From positions 1-40,667 of the IMG/VR virus record IMGVR_UViG_3300007871_000671: 40,667 bases of DNA; one strand, given 5' to 3'. The position numbers were made by a program, and so were the translations under genes. The DNA is from a virus. Shown in pieces: positions 33,052 to 39,580 of this stretch. Each line of letters opens with the position of its first letter. The first letter of the stretch is position 1. The notes under the pieces were generated by a model, which ran no database searches, was not told the DNA's origin, and was given only the letters and a program-made list of their open reading frames with translations.

Positions 33052-33690
33052 ATGAAAAACTTTGTTGTCGTGGGCTACTTTACAAGAAATACTTTCTATG
33101 AAGACCATACCAAGGTGCTTGTGAAATCTTTGGACAAGTACAAAATACCTTACTACATCGAAGGAATCGAAAGTTTGGGGGACTGGTACAAAAACGTCAA
33201 TTATCAGCCGACTTTCATATTGAAAATGATGAAGATGTTTCCTTCCAACGATATAGTAAGTATTGATTGTGACGCCGAATTTTTTGGATACCCTGAATTG
33301 TTTGAGGAGATAGAAGAAGACATAGCTATTCATTTATTCGACCAAAGCCATATTAACAAAAAATCCACTACATTTGAAGTGCTTAGTGGTACTATATTTT
33401 TGAAGAACAACGAGAGGACATATAAGTTAATGAAAAGATGGGAAGAGCTTTGTATAGGCAATGCCGACAAAGGCCGGGGCAATCAAAAGGCGTTAGAGCA
33501 AACACTGAATGGTAATTTTTATAACCTGCCGGAATCGTACTGCAAAATATGTAATGCAAGATGTTCTGTTAAATATCCTATTATTGTCCATTATCAGGCA
33601 AGCCGTACAATGCGAAGAAATAAAGGCAGACTCGTAAGGAGCAATTCACGGGAAATGTTACCACCTGTTATGAAATTACATTTGAATTGA
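33052..33690 (+). CDS. Glycosyltransferase-like protein, last gene of island
   Basis: A 212-residue GT-A-like protein starting NFVVVGYFTRNTFYEDHTKVL, with IVSIDCDAEFF (residues 68-78) as the DxD region and VLSGTIFLKNNERTYKLMKRW as the acceptor-side helix. The pattern resembles nucleotide-diphospho-sugar transferases (PF03407-like). It ends the plus-strand gene block. CAGGAGT precedes the ATG. No membrane segment is seen. Assignment moderate. Confidence 0.58.
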   Translation: MKNFVVVGYFTRNTFYEDHTKVLVKSLDKYKIPYYIEGIESLGDWYKNVNYQPTFILKMMKMFPSNDIVSIDCDAEFFGYPELFEEIEEDIAIHLFDQSHINKKSTTFEVLSGTIFLKNNERTYKLMKRWEELCIGNADKGRGNQKALEQTLNGNFYNLPESYCKICNARCSVKYPIIVHYQASRTMRRNKGRLVRSNSREMLPPVMKLHLN

Positions 33691-33691
33691 T

Positions 33692-33760
33692 GCAGGACAC
33701 ACGCTTGGGTCCTTTCCAACAGCTTTCACCGGCTGAACTCAACTTCAAGGTGTGTCCTGC
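33692..33760. terminator. Long inverted repeat at convergent gene junction
   Basis: GCAGGACACAC (33692-33702) is perfectly complementary to GTGTGTCCTGC (33750-33760). CTTG/CAAG extend the stem past a single bulged G (15 pairs). A second arm, GTCCT at 33709-33713, could compete for AGGAC in the left arm, giving two alternative folds. It starts one base after the stop of the plus-strand block and faces the minus-strand block that ends at 33851. A bidirectional terminator is plausible, but the T-run after it is short (TTTA), so a regulatory RNA element is also possible. The other 90 bases to 33850 are T-rich without a recognisable gene. Confidence 0.55.
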
Positions 33761-33850
33761 TTTATCTAATCGAATAATGTTCCTGTAAGACTTTCACTTA
33801 TTTTTTGTTTTATTTCCTTTGTTCTTGTATAAGAGCCTGAGAACATATTG

Positions 33851-34420
33851 TTATAGCCTAATAATTTTACCACATACCAATTCTTGTACGTGCGTCACCA
33901 TAATTATTTGCAAATCAAAATCCTCAGCCAATCCTTCCAATAGCATCTTCACATTTTCTCTATATTCTGCCGATACAAATTTGAAAGGCTCATCCATAGC
34001 CAGAAAACGTCTTTGCCTGGGCTTTGCCAAGACCAAACAACTTAGACGTAGGGCAAATGCAGCTATATCGACCACGCCCCCACTATCGCTGTTTAACGGA
34101 TTTTCAATTTCATTACCATCCTTAGTCAATATCAAATTGGCCTCGGTCCGTCCCCGTTTCTTCTCAAAATGAATCTCAAAACCATAATCATCTTCAAAAA
34201 CAGTCACCAAACATCGGGTGACAACAGCCGCTATTTGATTATGGGCTTGCTGCTGTATTAGTTGGGCGACTTGCTGCACGATGTCTTGGGCCTCTTCAAT
34301 ATGGGCCAAATGGTCTTCGGATTCGATAAGAATGGCCCGCTCATTTTTGAGTTGGGTTTGAGTTGATTTTAGCTCGCCGAGCATTTTATCAACTTTGATT
34401 CTTGTGTTAGTTAGGTTCAT
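33851..34420 (-). CDS. C-terminal half of split Rad50/SbcC ATPase
   Basis: A 189-residue protein with the second half of an SMC/Rad50-type ABC ATPase: coiled coil (about 1-60), then beta strands, the signature helix start LNSDSGGVVDIAAFALRL (109-126), Walker B FLAMDEPF (139-146) and an H-loop IMVTH (173-177). There is no Walker A; that lies in the separate gene at 36202-37239. GGGAAGAAG selects the start at 34420 (MNLTN) over 34462. It overlaps the coiled-coil gene by 14 bases. With Mre11 between the pieces, they should assemble into one nuclease complex that processes DNA ends. Confidence 0.85.
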   Translation of the reverse strand: MNLTNTRIKVDKMLGELKSTQTQLKNERAILIESEDHLAHIEEAQDIVQQVAQLIQQQAHNQIAAVVTRCLVTVFEDDYGFEIHFEKKRGRTEANLILTKDGNEIENPLNSDSGGVVDIAAFALRLSCLVLAKPRQRRFLAMDEPFKFVSAEYRENVKMLLEGLAEDFDLQIIMVTHVQELVCGKIIRL

Positions 34421-34655
34421 CTTCTTCCCATTCATTTTCAAAGTTATCCATAGCCTGTTCAAATTTCTTTTTGGCTACGACTAATTCCGCTTCCAATTCT
34501 TTGAGCTTCTTTTTAGCCGACGGCAGAGAATCGCACCCAAATTCCTTCTTTAGCCTTGCCATTATTTCTTCCAAAGCACCCTGGGCCTTATCTGCTCGTT
34601 GCCTGGCTTTTTCTACTTTCTCTTTGAGTTGTGTATAATGACTTAGTTCATTCAT
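34407..34655 (-). CDS. Coiled-coil protein, likely central piece of split Rad50
   Basis: An 82-residue, almost wholly helical, charged protein: YTQLKEKVEKARQRADKAQG, then LKKEFGCDSLPSAKKKLKEL and AELVVAKKKFEQAMDN. Phage Rad50-like ATPases carry such a 'KEFGC.SL..A...L.ELE' segment on the return arm of the coiled coil just after the zinc hook. Here it is a separate gene overlapping the C-terminal half. It could pair with the N-terminal piece's arm. GAAAGGAAATTAAG supports the start. Assignment as a Rad50 piece is inferred from context. Confidence 0.6.
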   Translation of the reverse strand: MNELSHYTQLKEKVEKARQRADKAQGALEEIMARLKKEFGCDSLPSAKKKLKELEAELVVAKKKFEQAMDNFENEWEEDEPN

Positions 34656-34656
34656 C

Positions 34657-34866
34657 TTAATTTCCTTTCAATTCACAAATAACCTCTGGCCAACAATAGT
34701 TGGGGTCTCCTTCAACAGCCACTACTATCCATTCCTTCTTGTCACTAAGTATCAAGACATCTCCGACTACAGGGTATCGGTTGACAATCACAGTACCTTC
34801 GGGTTCCCTAAATCCATCTTGATTGGGAAATTGACACACTACCGGTACATCATACGATATGCTCAT
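34657..34866 (-). CDS. Small hypothetical protein
   Basis: A 69-residue protein with beta-rich composition: VPVVCQFPNQDGFREPEG, then TVIVNRYPVVGDVLILSD and EWIVVAVEGDPNYCW, a pattern seen in small SH3-like phage proteins of replication blocks. It starts within the 20-bp direct repeat that also forms the end of the YopX gene (start and stop overlap, ATGA) and ends one base before the coiled-coil gene begins. Function not recognised. Confidence 0.55.
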   Translation of the reverse strand: MSISYDVPVVCQFPNQDGFREPEGTVIVNRYPVVGDVLILSDKKEWIVVAVEGDPNYCWPEVICELKGN

Positions 34867-34881
34867 TTTCCCATAGCCTCC
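34862..34881. repeat. 20-bp direct repeat, copy 1 (YopX gene 3' side)
   Basis: CTCATTTTCCCATAGCCTCC occurs here and again at 35302-35321. Read on the minus strand, each copy carries a GGAGG Shine-Dalgarno, the codons for the end 'AMGK-stop' of the upstream gene and the overlapping ATG of the downstream gene. The copies exactly flank the YopX gene, so loss of the segment by recombination would leave intact coupling. Confidence 0.9.
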
Positions 34882-35306
34882 TGTTTTTCTTTGAGCATTT
34901 TGGGATTGTCGTGGATGTTGCCGATGACTTTACATCTTAGAAATTCACACAATAAACGAGTGTCAAATACCGGTCCTGAACAATCTCGGAATTGGATATG
35001 CCTCACTCGGAAGGCCCCGTTTTCATATATGACTTCTCCGTCTTCTATATGAATAACGATAAATCTGCGCAATTCAATTATATCTCCACCGTATATCTTC
35101 TTGCCGTTCTTGTCTTCGACTCCGGTATATTGACCGACTGTTTCAGGGATGACTTCAATAAGTCCACACAATCTTTTTTTGGAATCAATGCCCGTAAATT
35201 CATAACCTTGTTTTGCAATCCAAACTCCGTCTCGCATAGTAATTAAATTACCGTACACCCACTCGTCGTTGTCTTTGCGTTTGCCTCTGAATTCTATTTC
35301 TCTCAT
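34863..35306 (-). CDS. YopX-family protein
   Basis: A 147-residue YopX protein: it opens REIEFRGKRKDNDEWVYGNL, has the conserved VGQYTGVEDKNGKKIYGGDII block (part shown here only in outline) and ends KVIGNIHDNPKMLKEK. YopX proteins are common in phages; their role is not established. The gene lies between the Mre11 gene and a small gene and is precisely bracketed by the 20-bp direct repeat. GGAGG upstream starts it, overlapping the Mre11 stop (ATGA). Confidence 0.92.
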   Translation of the reverse strand: MREIEFRGKRKDNDEWVYGNLITMRDGVWIAKQGYEFTGIDSKKRLCGLIEVIPETVGQYTGVEDKNGKKIYGGDIIELRRFIVIHIEDGEVIYENGAFRVRHIQFRDCSGPVFDTRLLCEFLRCKVIGNIHDNPKMLKEKQEAMGK

Positions 35307-35321
35307 TTTCCCATAGCCTCC
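35302..35321. repeat. 20-bp direct repeat, copy 2 (YopX gene 5' side)
   Basis: Identical to 34862-34881 over 20 bases and diverging immediately on both sides. This copy supplies the end of the Mre11 gene and the Shine-Dalgarno and start of YopX. The 440-base spacing is the length of the YopX cassette. Confidence 0.9.
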
Positions 35322-36238
35322 AATATAACTTTTTGGATTTCTAAATCTACCTTGTTTGTTTCAAAGTATTGTTTTATAGCATCGGAAAAATCCAAAGCCG
35401 ATTTTCCCAGCTTTTCTAATTCCTGCATAAATGCCGTGGTGTCTAATTGATGTGTTTGTTTGCCTTTGGATGATTCTAAATACTTGTCTTTTGATATGTC
35501 GAGGTAATGTCTTTTGATTTCGCCCGATTCCAATAGTAATCCAATTTGGGGTTGATAATCGGCTTCATCTGATTTTCGCCTCATCATTGCACCACAATTG
35601 AAAATTGAAGTACGGCCTGCCTGTGTTAAAAAACCTTTGTGATTATCACCGTAAACAATTATATCATAACCATAGTAAAAGTTCTCATCATCTCTCTCGT
35701 CTGTTTTCAATCGTTTTTCTTGTGGTGCGTTGGGATAACAATAATTAGGAATCCAAATATAATCGTGAACTACGGCTATATGTATTTTACCATCGTCCAT
35801 CGCAGGTATAGATGACAATGAGAATCCAAAGGGGAATCCGTGAAGAATCAAATTATTTGTTTGTATAGGTTTATTAGGAAACAAAGGAGTAATAGTACCA
35901 GCTTTTACTAATGTCCAAAATGCACTTCGCTTAATATCTTCAAACTGATGAAGGGCCAAGTCGTGTTGTCCGGGAATGGCATACATTGATTCAGGAAGAC
36001 TTTCAATAGCAAAATTGATTAGTTCAGGCGGGCTGTTCCATCGGTCAAAAATGTCCCCGGCAGCTATTACGGGACAATTATTTTCAGTAGCTATTCTATT
36101 TATCTCATCCAAAGGTCTCTTCATAGCCTCAAACCAATCCGGCTCGGCAGAGCGCCATACCGGGGGATTCAAACTGAAATGAGAATCAGCTACGAATATG
36201 GCTATAACTTTTTCATCGGAGCCCCGCATAGTGGACAT
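35303..36238 (-). CDS. Mre11/SbcD-like nuclease
   Basis: A 311-residue calcineurin-like phosphoesterase with all Mre11 motifs: VADSH (Asp18, His20), AGDIFDRW (Asp62, Asp65), PGQHD (GNHD-like, 89-93), VVHDYI (His158) and YGDNHKG (GxH-type, 196-202). Mre11 cuts DNA ends with its Rad50 partner, whose pieces flank this gene. The start is ambiguous: GGAGACAA before 36238 is a good signal, while an ATG at 36301 has GAAAGGA spaced six bases but would overlap the Rad50 N-terminal gene by 100 bases. I chose 36238. It ends in the 20-bp repeat. Confidence 0.88.
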   Translation of the reverse strand: MSTMRGSDEKVIAIFVADSHFSLNPPVWRSAEPDWFEAMKRPLDEINRIATENNCPVIAAGDIFDRWNSPPELINFAIESLPESMYAIPGQHDLALHQFEDIKRSAFWTLVKAGTITPLFPNKPIQTNNLILHGFPFGFSLSSIPAMDDGKIHIAVVHDYIWIPNYCYPNAPQEKRLKTDERDDENFYYGYDIIVYGDNHKGFLTQAGRTSIFNCGAMMRRKSDEADYQPQIGLLLESGEIKRHYLDISKDKYLESSKGKQTHQLDTTAFMQELEKLGKSALDFSDAIKQYFETNKVDLEIQKVILEAMGK

Positions 36239-37239
36239 TTGTCTCCAACGGCTTTGTTGAATTTCATTTTGGATTGTTTTAATTCGACCTCTGCTTGACA
36301 TCGACATTCCTTTCTATCGGCAAGACTTTCTATTCTTAATTCCAATTCATATATCTGCTCTTTTATATCGTCTGTATATTCTTTGGCTTTTTTCACGCGG
36401 GCTAAAGAAGGTGGTTTGGCTTTTTTCCTTGCCTTATATGTTTTGGCTGATTTTATCAAATCTGATAATGTTTGAACGTCTGCACTGATTTTGAGGGATA
36501 AATCGCCCGCAGACATAGCTATTCCGCCGACAGACGCTTGATTTGAGGCGATTTTACAGGCCTGGGTATAGTTTTCCCCTAATTTAAGTGTTTCACGCCT
36601 TATATCGCAAATACGGGCTTTTCCCAGATAATCGATTTGAAGGGATTCCACTTGTTCTAAATCAGTATTTATTCTTTTAACCCACTGGAGTTTTTCCTTC
36701 TGTTCGGAAAGATTATCAACTCTGCTTTGGACCACTTCGATTGTGGAGCGGGCCTTTCGCAATTGGGCTGCGATGGTTGCTTGTGTCTTGTCTATAATAT
36801 CTAAATTTACAATAGCATTCAATTCACGGGACACTTCACCGGCAGTTAGCGAAAACCAAAACGGCGGTTCGTGCTGGCCTAAAGTATTAACACCTTGAAA
36901 ATTGATATCTGAAAGATTTAAGATTTGAGTTATCTTTTTTGGGACATCAGTACCAAATGCCTCAAACACTTTCTTTCCGAGCTTATATGTATTGATACTT
37001 TTGCTGCGTGTTCTTGTAATTTTAGTTTTATCAACAGTCAATCGAACAGAAGACTTGTCAGCATCCCAATGGATATAGGAATCCCCGGTGGGTTTGTTTC
37101 GGGCCACCCAACGCAATGCCCGGAGAATCCAGGACTTGCCTAAGAAACTTTTACCCACAATGCAAGTGATGGGCTGATTGCAGTCTATATCGATTCTCTC
37201 GTTAGCACCGAAATTTTTGATTTGCAGTTTTTCTATCAT
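36202..37239 (-). CDS. N-terminal half of split Rad50/SbcC ATPase, ending at zinc hook
   Basis: A 345-residue protein. Residues 1-45 hold the ABC N-lobe start (LQIKNFGANERIDID) with Walker A GKSFLGKS (29-36). From about 150 it is a long coiled coil. It ends with the zinc-hook C335-P-L-C338 followed by only seven residues. In Rad50 the hook lies in the middle of one polypeptide; here the chain stops, and the other lobe (signature, Walker B) is a separate gene 1.8 kb further along. This is not a single frameshift, since four genes intervene. Its 3' end overlaps the Mre11 start by 37 bases. Confidence 0.88.
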   Translation of the reverse strand: MIEKLQIKNFGANERIDIDCNQPITCIVGKSFLGKSWILRALRWVARNKPTGDSYIHWDADKSSVRLTVDKTKITRTRSKSINTYKLGKKVFEAFGTDVPKKITQILNLSDINFQGVNTLGQHEPPFWFSLTAGEVSRELNAIVNLDIIDKTQATIAAQLRKARSTIEVVQSRVDNLSEQKEKLQWVKRINTDLEQVESLQIDYLGKARICDIRRETLKLGENYTQACKIASNQASVGGIAMSAGDLSLKISADVQTLSDLIKSAKTYKARKKAKPPSLARVKKAKEYTDDIKEQIYELELRIESLADRKECRCQAEVELKQSKMKFNKAVGDKCPLCGAPMKKL

Positions 37240-37247
37240 TGAAATCT

Positions 37248-37442
37248 CTAATAATCCTTTCTTCGTCTGGCAACGTGTCTGTTCATTGTACTCGTAGATA
37301 TTCCGAGAAGCCTTGCCGCTTTTGTCAGATTGCCGTTTGTATAAGCAAGGGCAATAGTGATTTTTTGGTCAAACTGTTCCGGCGTTTCTCTTTGTAAAAG
37401 AATTTCAAGAGTTTTGGTTATGTTGTCTTTTGTTTTTGTCAC
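37248..37442 (-). CDS. Fis-type helix-turn-helix protein
   Basis: A 64-residue protein whose C-terminal half, NGNLTKAARLLGISTSTMNRHVARR, is a Fis/NtrC-type (HTH_8) helix-turn-helix. The N-terminal part is a short helical pair. GTG is the likely start (upstream AAGGA is about 14 bases away, so this is weak). A role in controlling the recombination operon, or as a nucleoid-type architectural protein, is likely. It lies upstream of the Rad50 N-terminal gene with an eight-base gap. Confidence 0.65.
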   Translation of the reverse strand: MTKTKDNITKTLEILLQRETPEQFDQKITIALAYTNGNLTKAARLLGISTSTMNRHVARRRKDY

Positions 37443-37677
37443 GTTTTTTCTTTTTCCTTCGTTTGATTTTTGGTTTTAACAATTCCCATTTAATTCCCAG
37501 TCGAACCAAATCAGACGAACCATATAAAATCTTCCTGATTCGATTTTCTATCTCAATCTTTTTTACGGCATATTGGGCAAATTCCAAATTGTCGAATTGT
37601 CCGTGCCTGGATATAATTTCACAGCGAGTCCATTGATTAAGTAGGCTATAGATTTTTTGTGCTTCAGACTTTTTCAA
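37405..37677 (-). CDS. Basic hypothetical protein
   Basis: A 90-residue protein of unknown role: an N-terminal helical part (SEAQKIYSLLNQWTRCEII, then FAQYAVKKIEIENRIRKILYG) and a strongly basic C-terminal tail (KIKRRKKKKRDKNKRQ), which suggests nucleic-acid binding. The start is a TTG that overlaps the previous stop (TTGA) behind GAAGAGG. It overlaps the Fis-like gene by 38 bases. Its tail is out of frame with that gene. Confidence 0.5.
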   Translation of the reverse strand: MKKSEAQKIYSLLNQWTRCEIISRHGQFDNLEFAQYAVKKIEIENRIRKILYGSSDLVRLGIKWELLKPKIKRRKKKKRDKNKRQHNQNS

Positions 37678-38297
37678 CCTCTTCTCATTTCTCTTTTTGG
37701 TAAAAATGGCCCATTTTTATATATCTTTACCCATCTTTTATCCATACTTTTGATATATTTGGGGTGGACTTTGGTTAAGAAATTTCTCAAAGTAGTAACG
37801 ACAAAGGTATGTTTATTGATTGAGTTCACGATGGTAGAGGATACTAATAAGGCACACTTCATATTATACAAAATTTTGTGAATTTGAACAGGAAAACATA
37901 TTAACGTTTCCCTTCGATTTCTCTTTGTAATGAGTAGCCAAGAGAAAGCCTCTGCATTATGGCAATCGGTTTGGGCCTGCTCAATAAATTTTTCATACAT
38001 TTGGATTTTGTGATTGGGTGTGCGGTCTAATAAATCAGCATAACTATATTTGGAATAGCCTGTTTTGATTTCAATGGTGCATAAATCAATTAGTGGTTGG
38101 CCGATGGGGTCGATAGCCTGCACATCTCCATATTGGCCAAAGGTAGTTTGATTCTTTTTGCTGCGGGTTTTAGCCCTGGCTCCACTGCCCGACGTTCTCC
38201 AAAATACATCATCCCTTTCATTTTCTGTCCACCATAGACTTAGTAATTTACAGATATGTCTTTCAAACGATGAACCTTTTGCACTTCCTTTTGTCAT
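37674..38297 (-). CDS. PD-(D/E)xK nuclease, Holliday-junction-resolvase-like
   Basis: A 207-residue protein reading GSSFERHICKLLSLWW (Glu12), then DVFWRTSGSGARAKTRSK, QYGDVQAIDPIGQPL (Asp58) and TIEIKTGYSK (Glu76-x-Lys78): the PD-(D/E)xK core of phage endonucleases and resolvase-like enzymes. The C-terminal part is variable. GAGGAAAAAGAA starts it. It may resolve recombination intermediates or process replicated DNA. A restriction-like role is the alternative. Its stop overlaps the next gene's TTG. Confidence 0.75.
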   Translation of the reverse strand: MTKGSAKGSSFERHICKLLSLWWTENERDDVFWRTSGSGARAKTRSKKNQTTFGQYGDVQAIDPIGQPLIDLCTIEIKTGYSKYSYADLLDRTPNHKIQMYEKFIEQAQTDCHNAEAFSWLLITKRNRRETLICFPVQIHKILYNMKCALLVSSTIVNSINKHTFVVTTLRNFLTKVHPKYIKSMDKRWVKIYKNGPFLPKREMRRG

Positions 38298-38488
38298 TTC
38301 TTTTTCCTCGATTGTTCTTTTACCGCTATATGGACTCCAATATCAGGTAGGTAATATAATTTTTCATTTGGATGTGTTTTAATTTTTGTTGTACGCCATT
38401 CCATTATATCCTTTAGTCTAAGTTTTTTATTATCCGTTACTTTTTTAGCTTCGGCTAAGATTGCACTTTCTAATGTTCGTATACTCAT
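38294..38488 (-). CDS. Small hypothetical protein
   Basis: A 64-residue protein: helical start (LESAILAEAKKVTDNKKLRLKDI) and a strand-rich end (MEWRTTKIKTHPNEKLYYLPDIGVHI), pattern seen in small phage proteins next to replication genes. GGAGATTAAG starts it. It overlaps both neighbours by four bases, so it is translated with the exonuclease and the nuclease. Function not recognised. Confidence 0.55.
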   Translation of the reverse strand: MSIRTLESAILAEAKKVTDNKKLRLKDIMEWRTTKIKTHPNEKLYYLPDIGVHIAVKEQSRKKK

Positions 38489-39369
38489 TTCTTAATCTCC
38501 TTTTCCCTTGTATAAAAGGGCATTCTATCTCGGATAGACCTCATACCTAATAGTTTAGTGACCTGTCGCCATCCCTCTTCTGATAACTCATCATCTTGTA
38601 GTCTGAATCGATGAGTACCTTCCATTGGCAGCTTTATCAGCTTTCGATTTCTTGCATATAGTGGAAAAGAGGCAGATGTCGCAATTTTTTTGAATGTTTT
38701 TGTATGTTTATCTAACTCTCCTGTTAAGTATTTGATAGCTGTTTTCTCTCCCACACCGGGCACTCCGGGTACTTCATCAGTGGAACATCCAGCGATTATT
38801 TTTACTACGGCCCATTCTTTCGGAAGAATATCATATCTCTTTTTGAATCCTTGCAATGTAAGCGTTTTATTTGTTTGGGGATTATAACAGGACACATTTG
38901 AACGAATACATTGATATAAATCTTGGTCGGATGTTACAATAATGGCTTCATCATTATCATCTATATGCAAACAAATGGATGCTATTATATCATCACTCTC
39001 ATAACCTTTTTGCCAAAAGATATTACGAAAGCCTATGGTACGAAGATACATTGTGCGTAATCTTTTCATCTGGTTTCGGAACGCATTTTCAAATTCTTTT
39101 TCTTCCGGTGCCCATTCTTTATGCCGCATCCTTCGGGATTTTTTGTAATCAGAAAAAATTTCCTCTCGTTTACTACTCGTACTGTCCCAACAAAATACAA
39201 AATGTGATGTATCTTTGAAGAAATTTCCCATATTTTGTAATGAGGGAAGACTTCTTAGGAATCCATAAATGACTCCAGTAGGCGTTCCCCCATACGACAA
39301 TCCGCCTATGGAATGTTTTGCCCGGTGGCAAAGATAATTGCAATCGAGTATTAACCAGGTCTTATTCAT
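38485..39369 (-). CDS. 5'-3' exonuclease (FEN/RNase H-like)
   Basis: A 294-residue enzyme of the 5'-3' exonuclease domain class: LILDCNYL (Asp9), FCWDSTSSKRE (Asp62), GYESDDIIAS (122-131), VTSDQDLYQ (145-153, with Asp148 and Asp150) and GCSTDEVPGVPGVGEKTA (helix-hairpin-helix). It removes RNA primers or trims 5' flaps. Length is normal for phage versions. It is in the minus-strand block between the RecA-like gene and nuclease genes. A GAATTGAG signal precedes the ATG. Confidence 0.92.
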   Translation of the reverse strand: MNKTWLILDCNYLCHRAKHSIGGLSYGGTPTGVIYGFLRSLPSLQNMGNFFKDTSHFVFCWDSTSSKREEIFSDYKKSRRMRHKEWAPEEKEFENAFRNQMKRLRTMYLRTIGFRNIFWQKGYESDDIIASICLHIDDNDEAIIVTSDQDLYQCIRSNVSCYNPQTNKTLTLQGFKKRYDILPKEWAVVKIIAGCSTDEVPGVPGVGEKTAIKYLTGELDKHTKTFKKIATSASFPLYARNRKLIKLPMEGTHRFRLQDDELSEEGWRQVTKLLGMRSIRDRMPFYTREKEIKK

Positions 39370-39580
39370 TTTTTCTCAATTCCTTATCTATCAAATCAAA
39401 CACATTTAAGTCATTTATCTTTTCAAAATCGCTTGGGATAGAAGTATATGAAAAGTCGGATGTTGTTATATCCCAATATATAGGCGATTTTTTATGATGC
39501 AAAACTCCGATGCCAAAGACTTGAGCATCTGATTTGAATTTTATTACATCACCTGGTCTAAGATTTTGGTTTTCACTCAT
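39362..39580 (-). CDS. Small hypothetical protein
   Basis: A 72-residue protein, beta-rich start (LRPGDVIKFKSDAQVFGIGVLHH) with a later helix (DFEKINDLNVFDLIDKELRK). Start at 39580 (MSENQN) is preferred: CGGAAAT precedes it, and a longer form from 39640 overlaps the RecA-like gene extensively. It could be a small regulator or a single-stranded-DNA-associated protein, but no family was recognised. Confidence 0.55.
   Translation of the reverse strand: MSENQNLRPGDVIKFKSDAQVFGIGVLHHKKSPIYWDITTSDFSYTSIPSDFEKINDLNVFDLIDKELRKNE

Noticed and set aside
33692-33760. A tRNA gene (69 bases with 7-bp end stem)
   Set aside because: The stem continues uninterrupted for 15 pairs, and there is no T-arm consensus, D-arm or anticodon stem.
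33819-34172. Plus-strand 117-residue open frame opposite the Rad50 C-terminal gene
   Set aside because: It is antisense to a gene with clear ABC-ATPase motifs, has no start signal and has no recognisable domain.
33851-37239. Split Rad50 as a single sequencing frameshift
   Set aside because: The two halves are 1.8 kb apart and complete overlapping genes with their own start signals lie between them.
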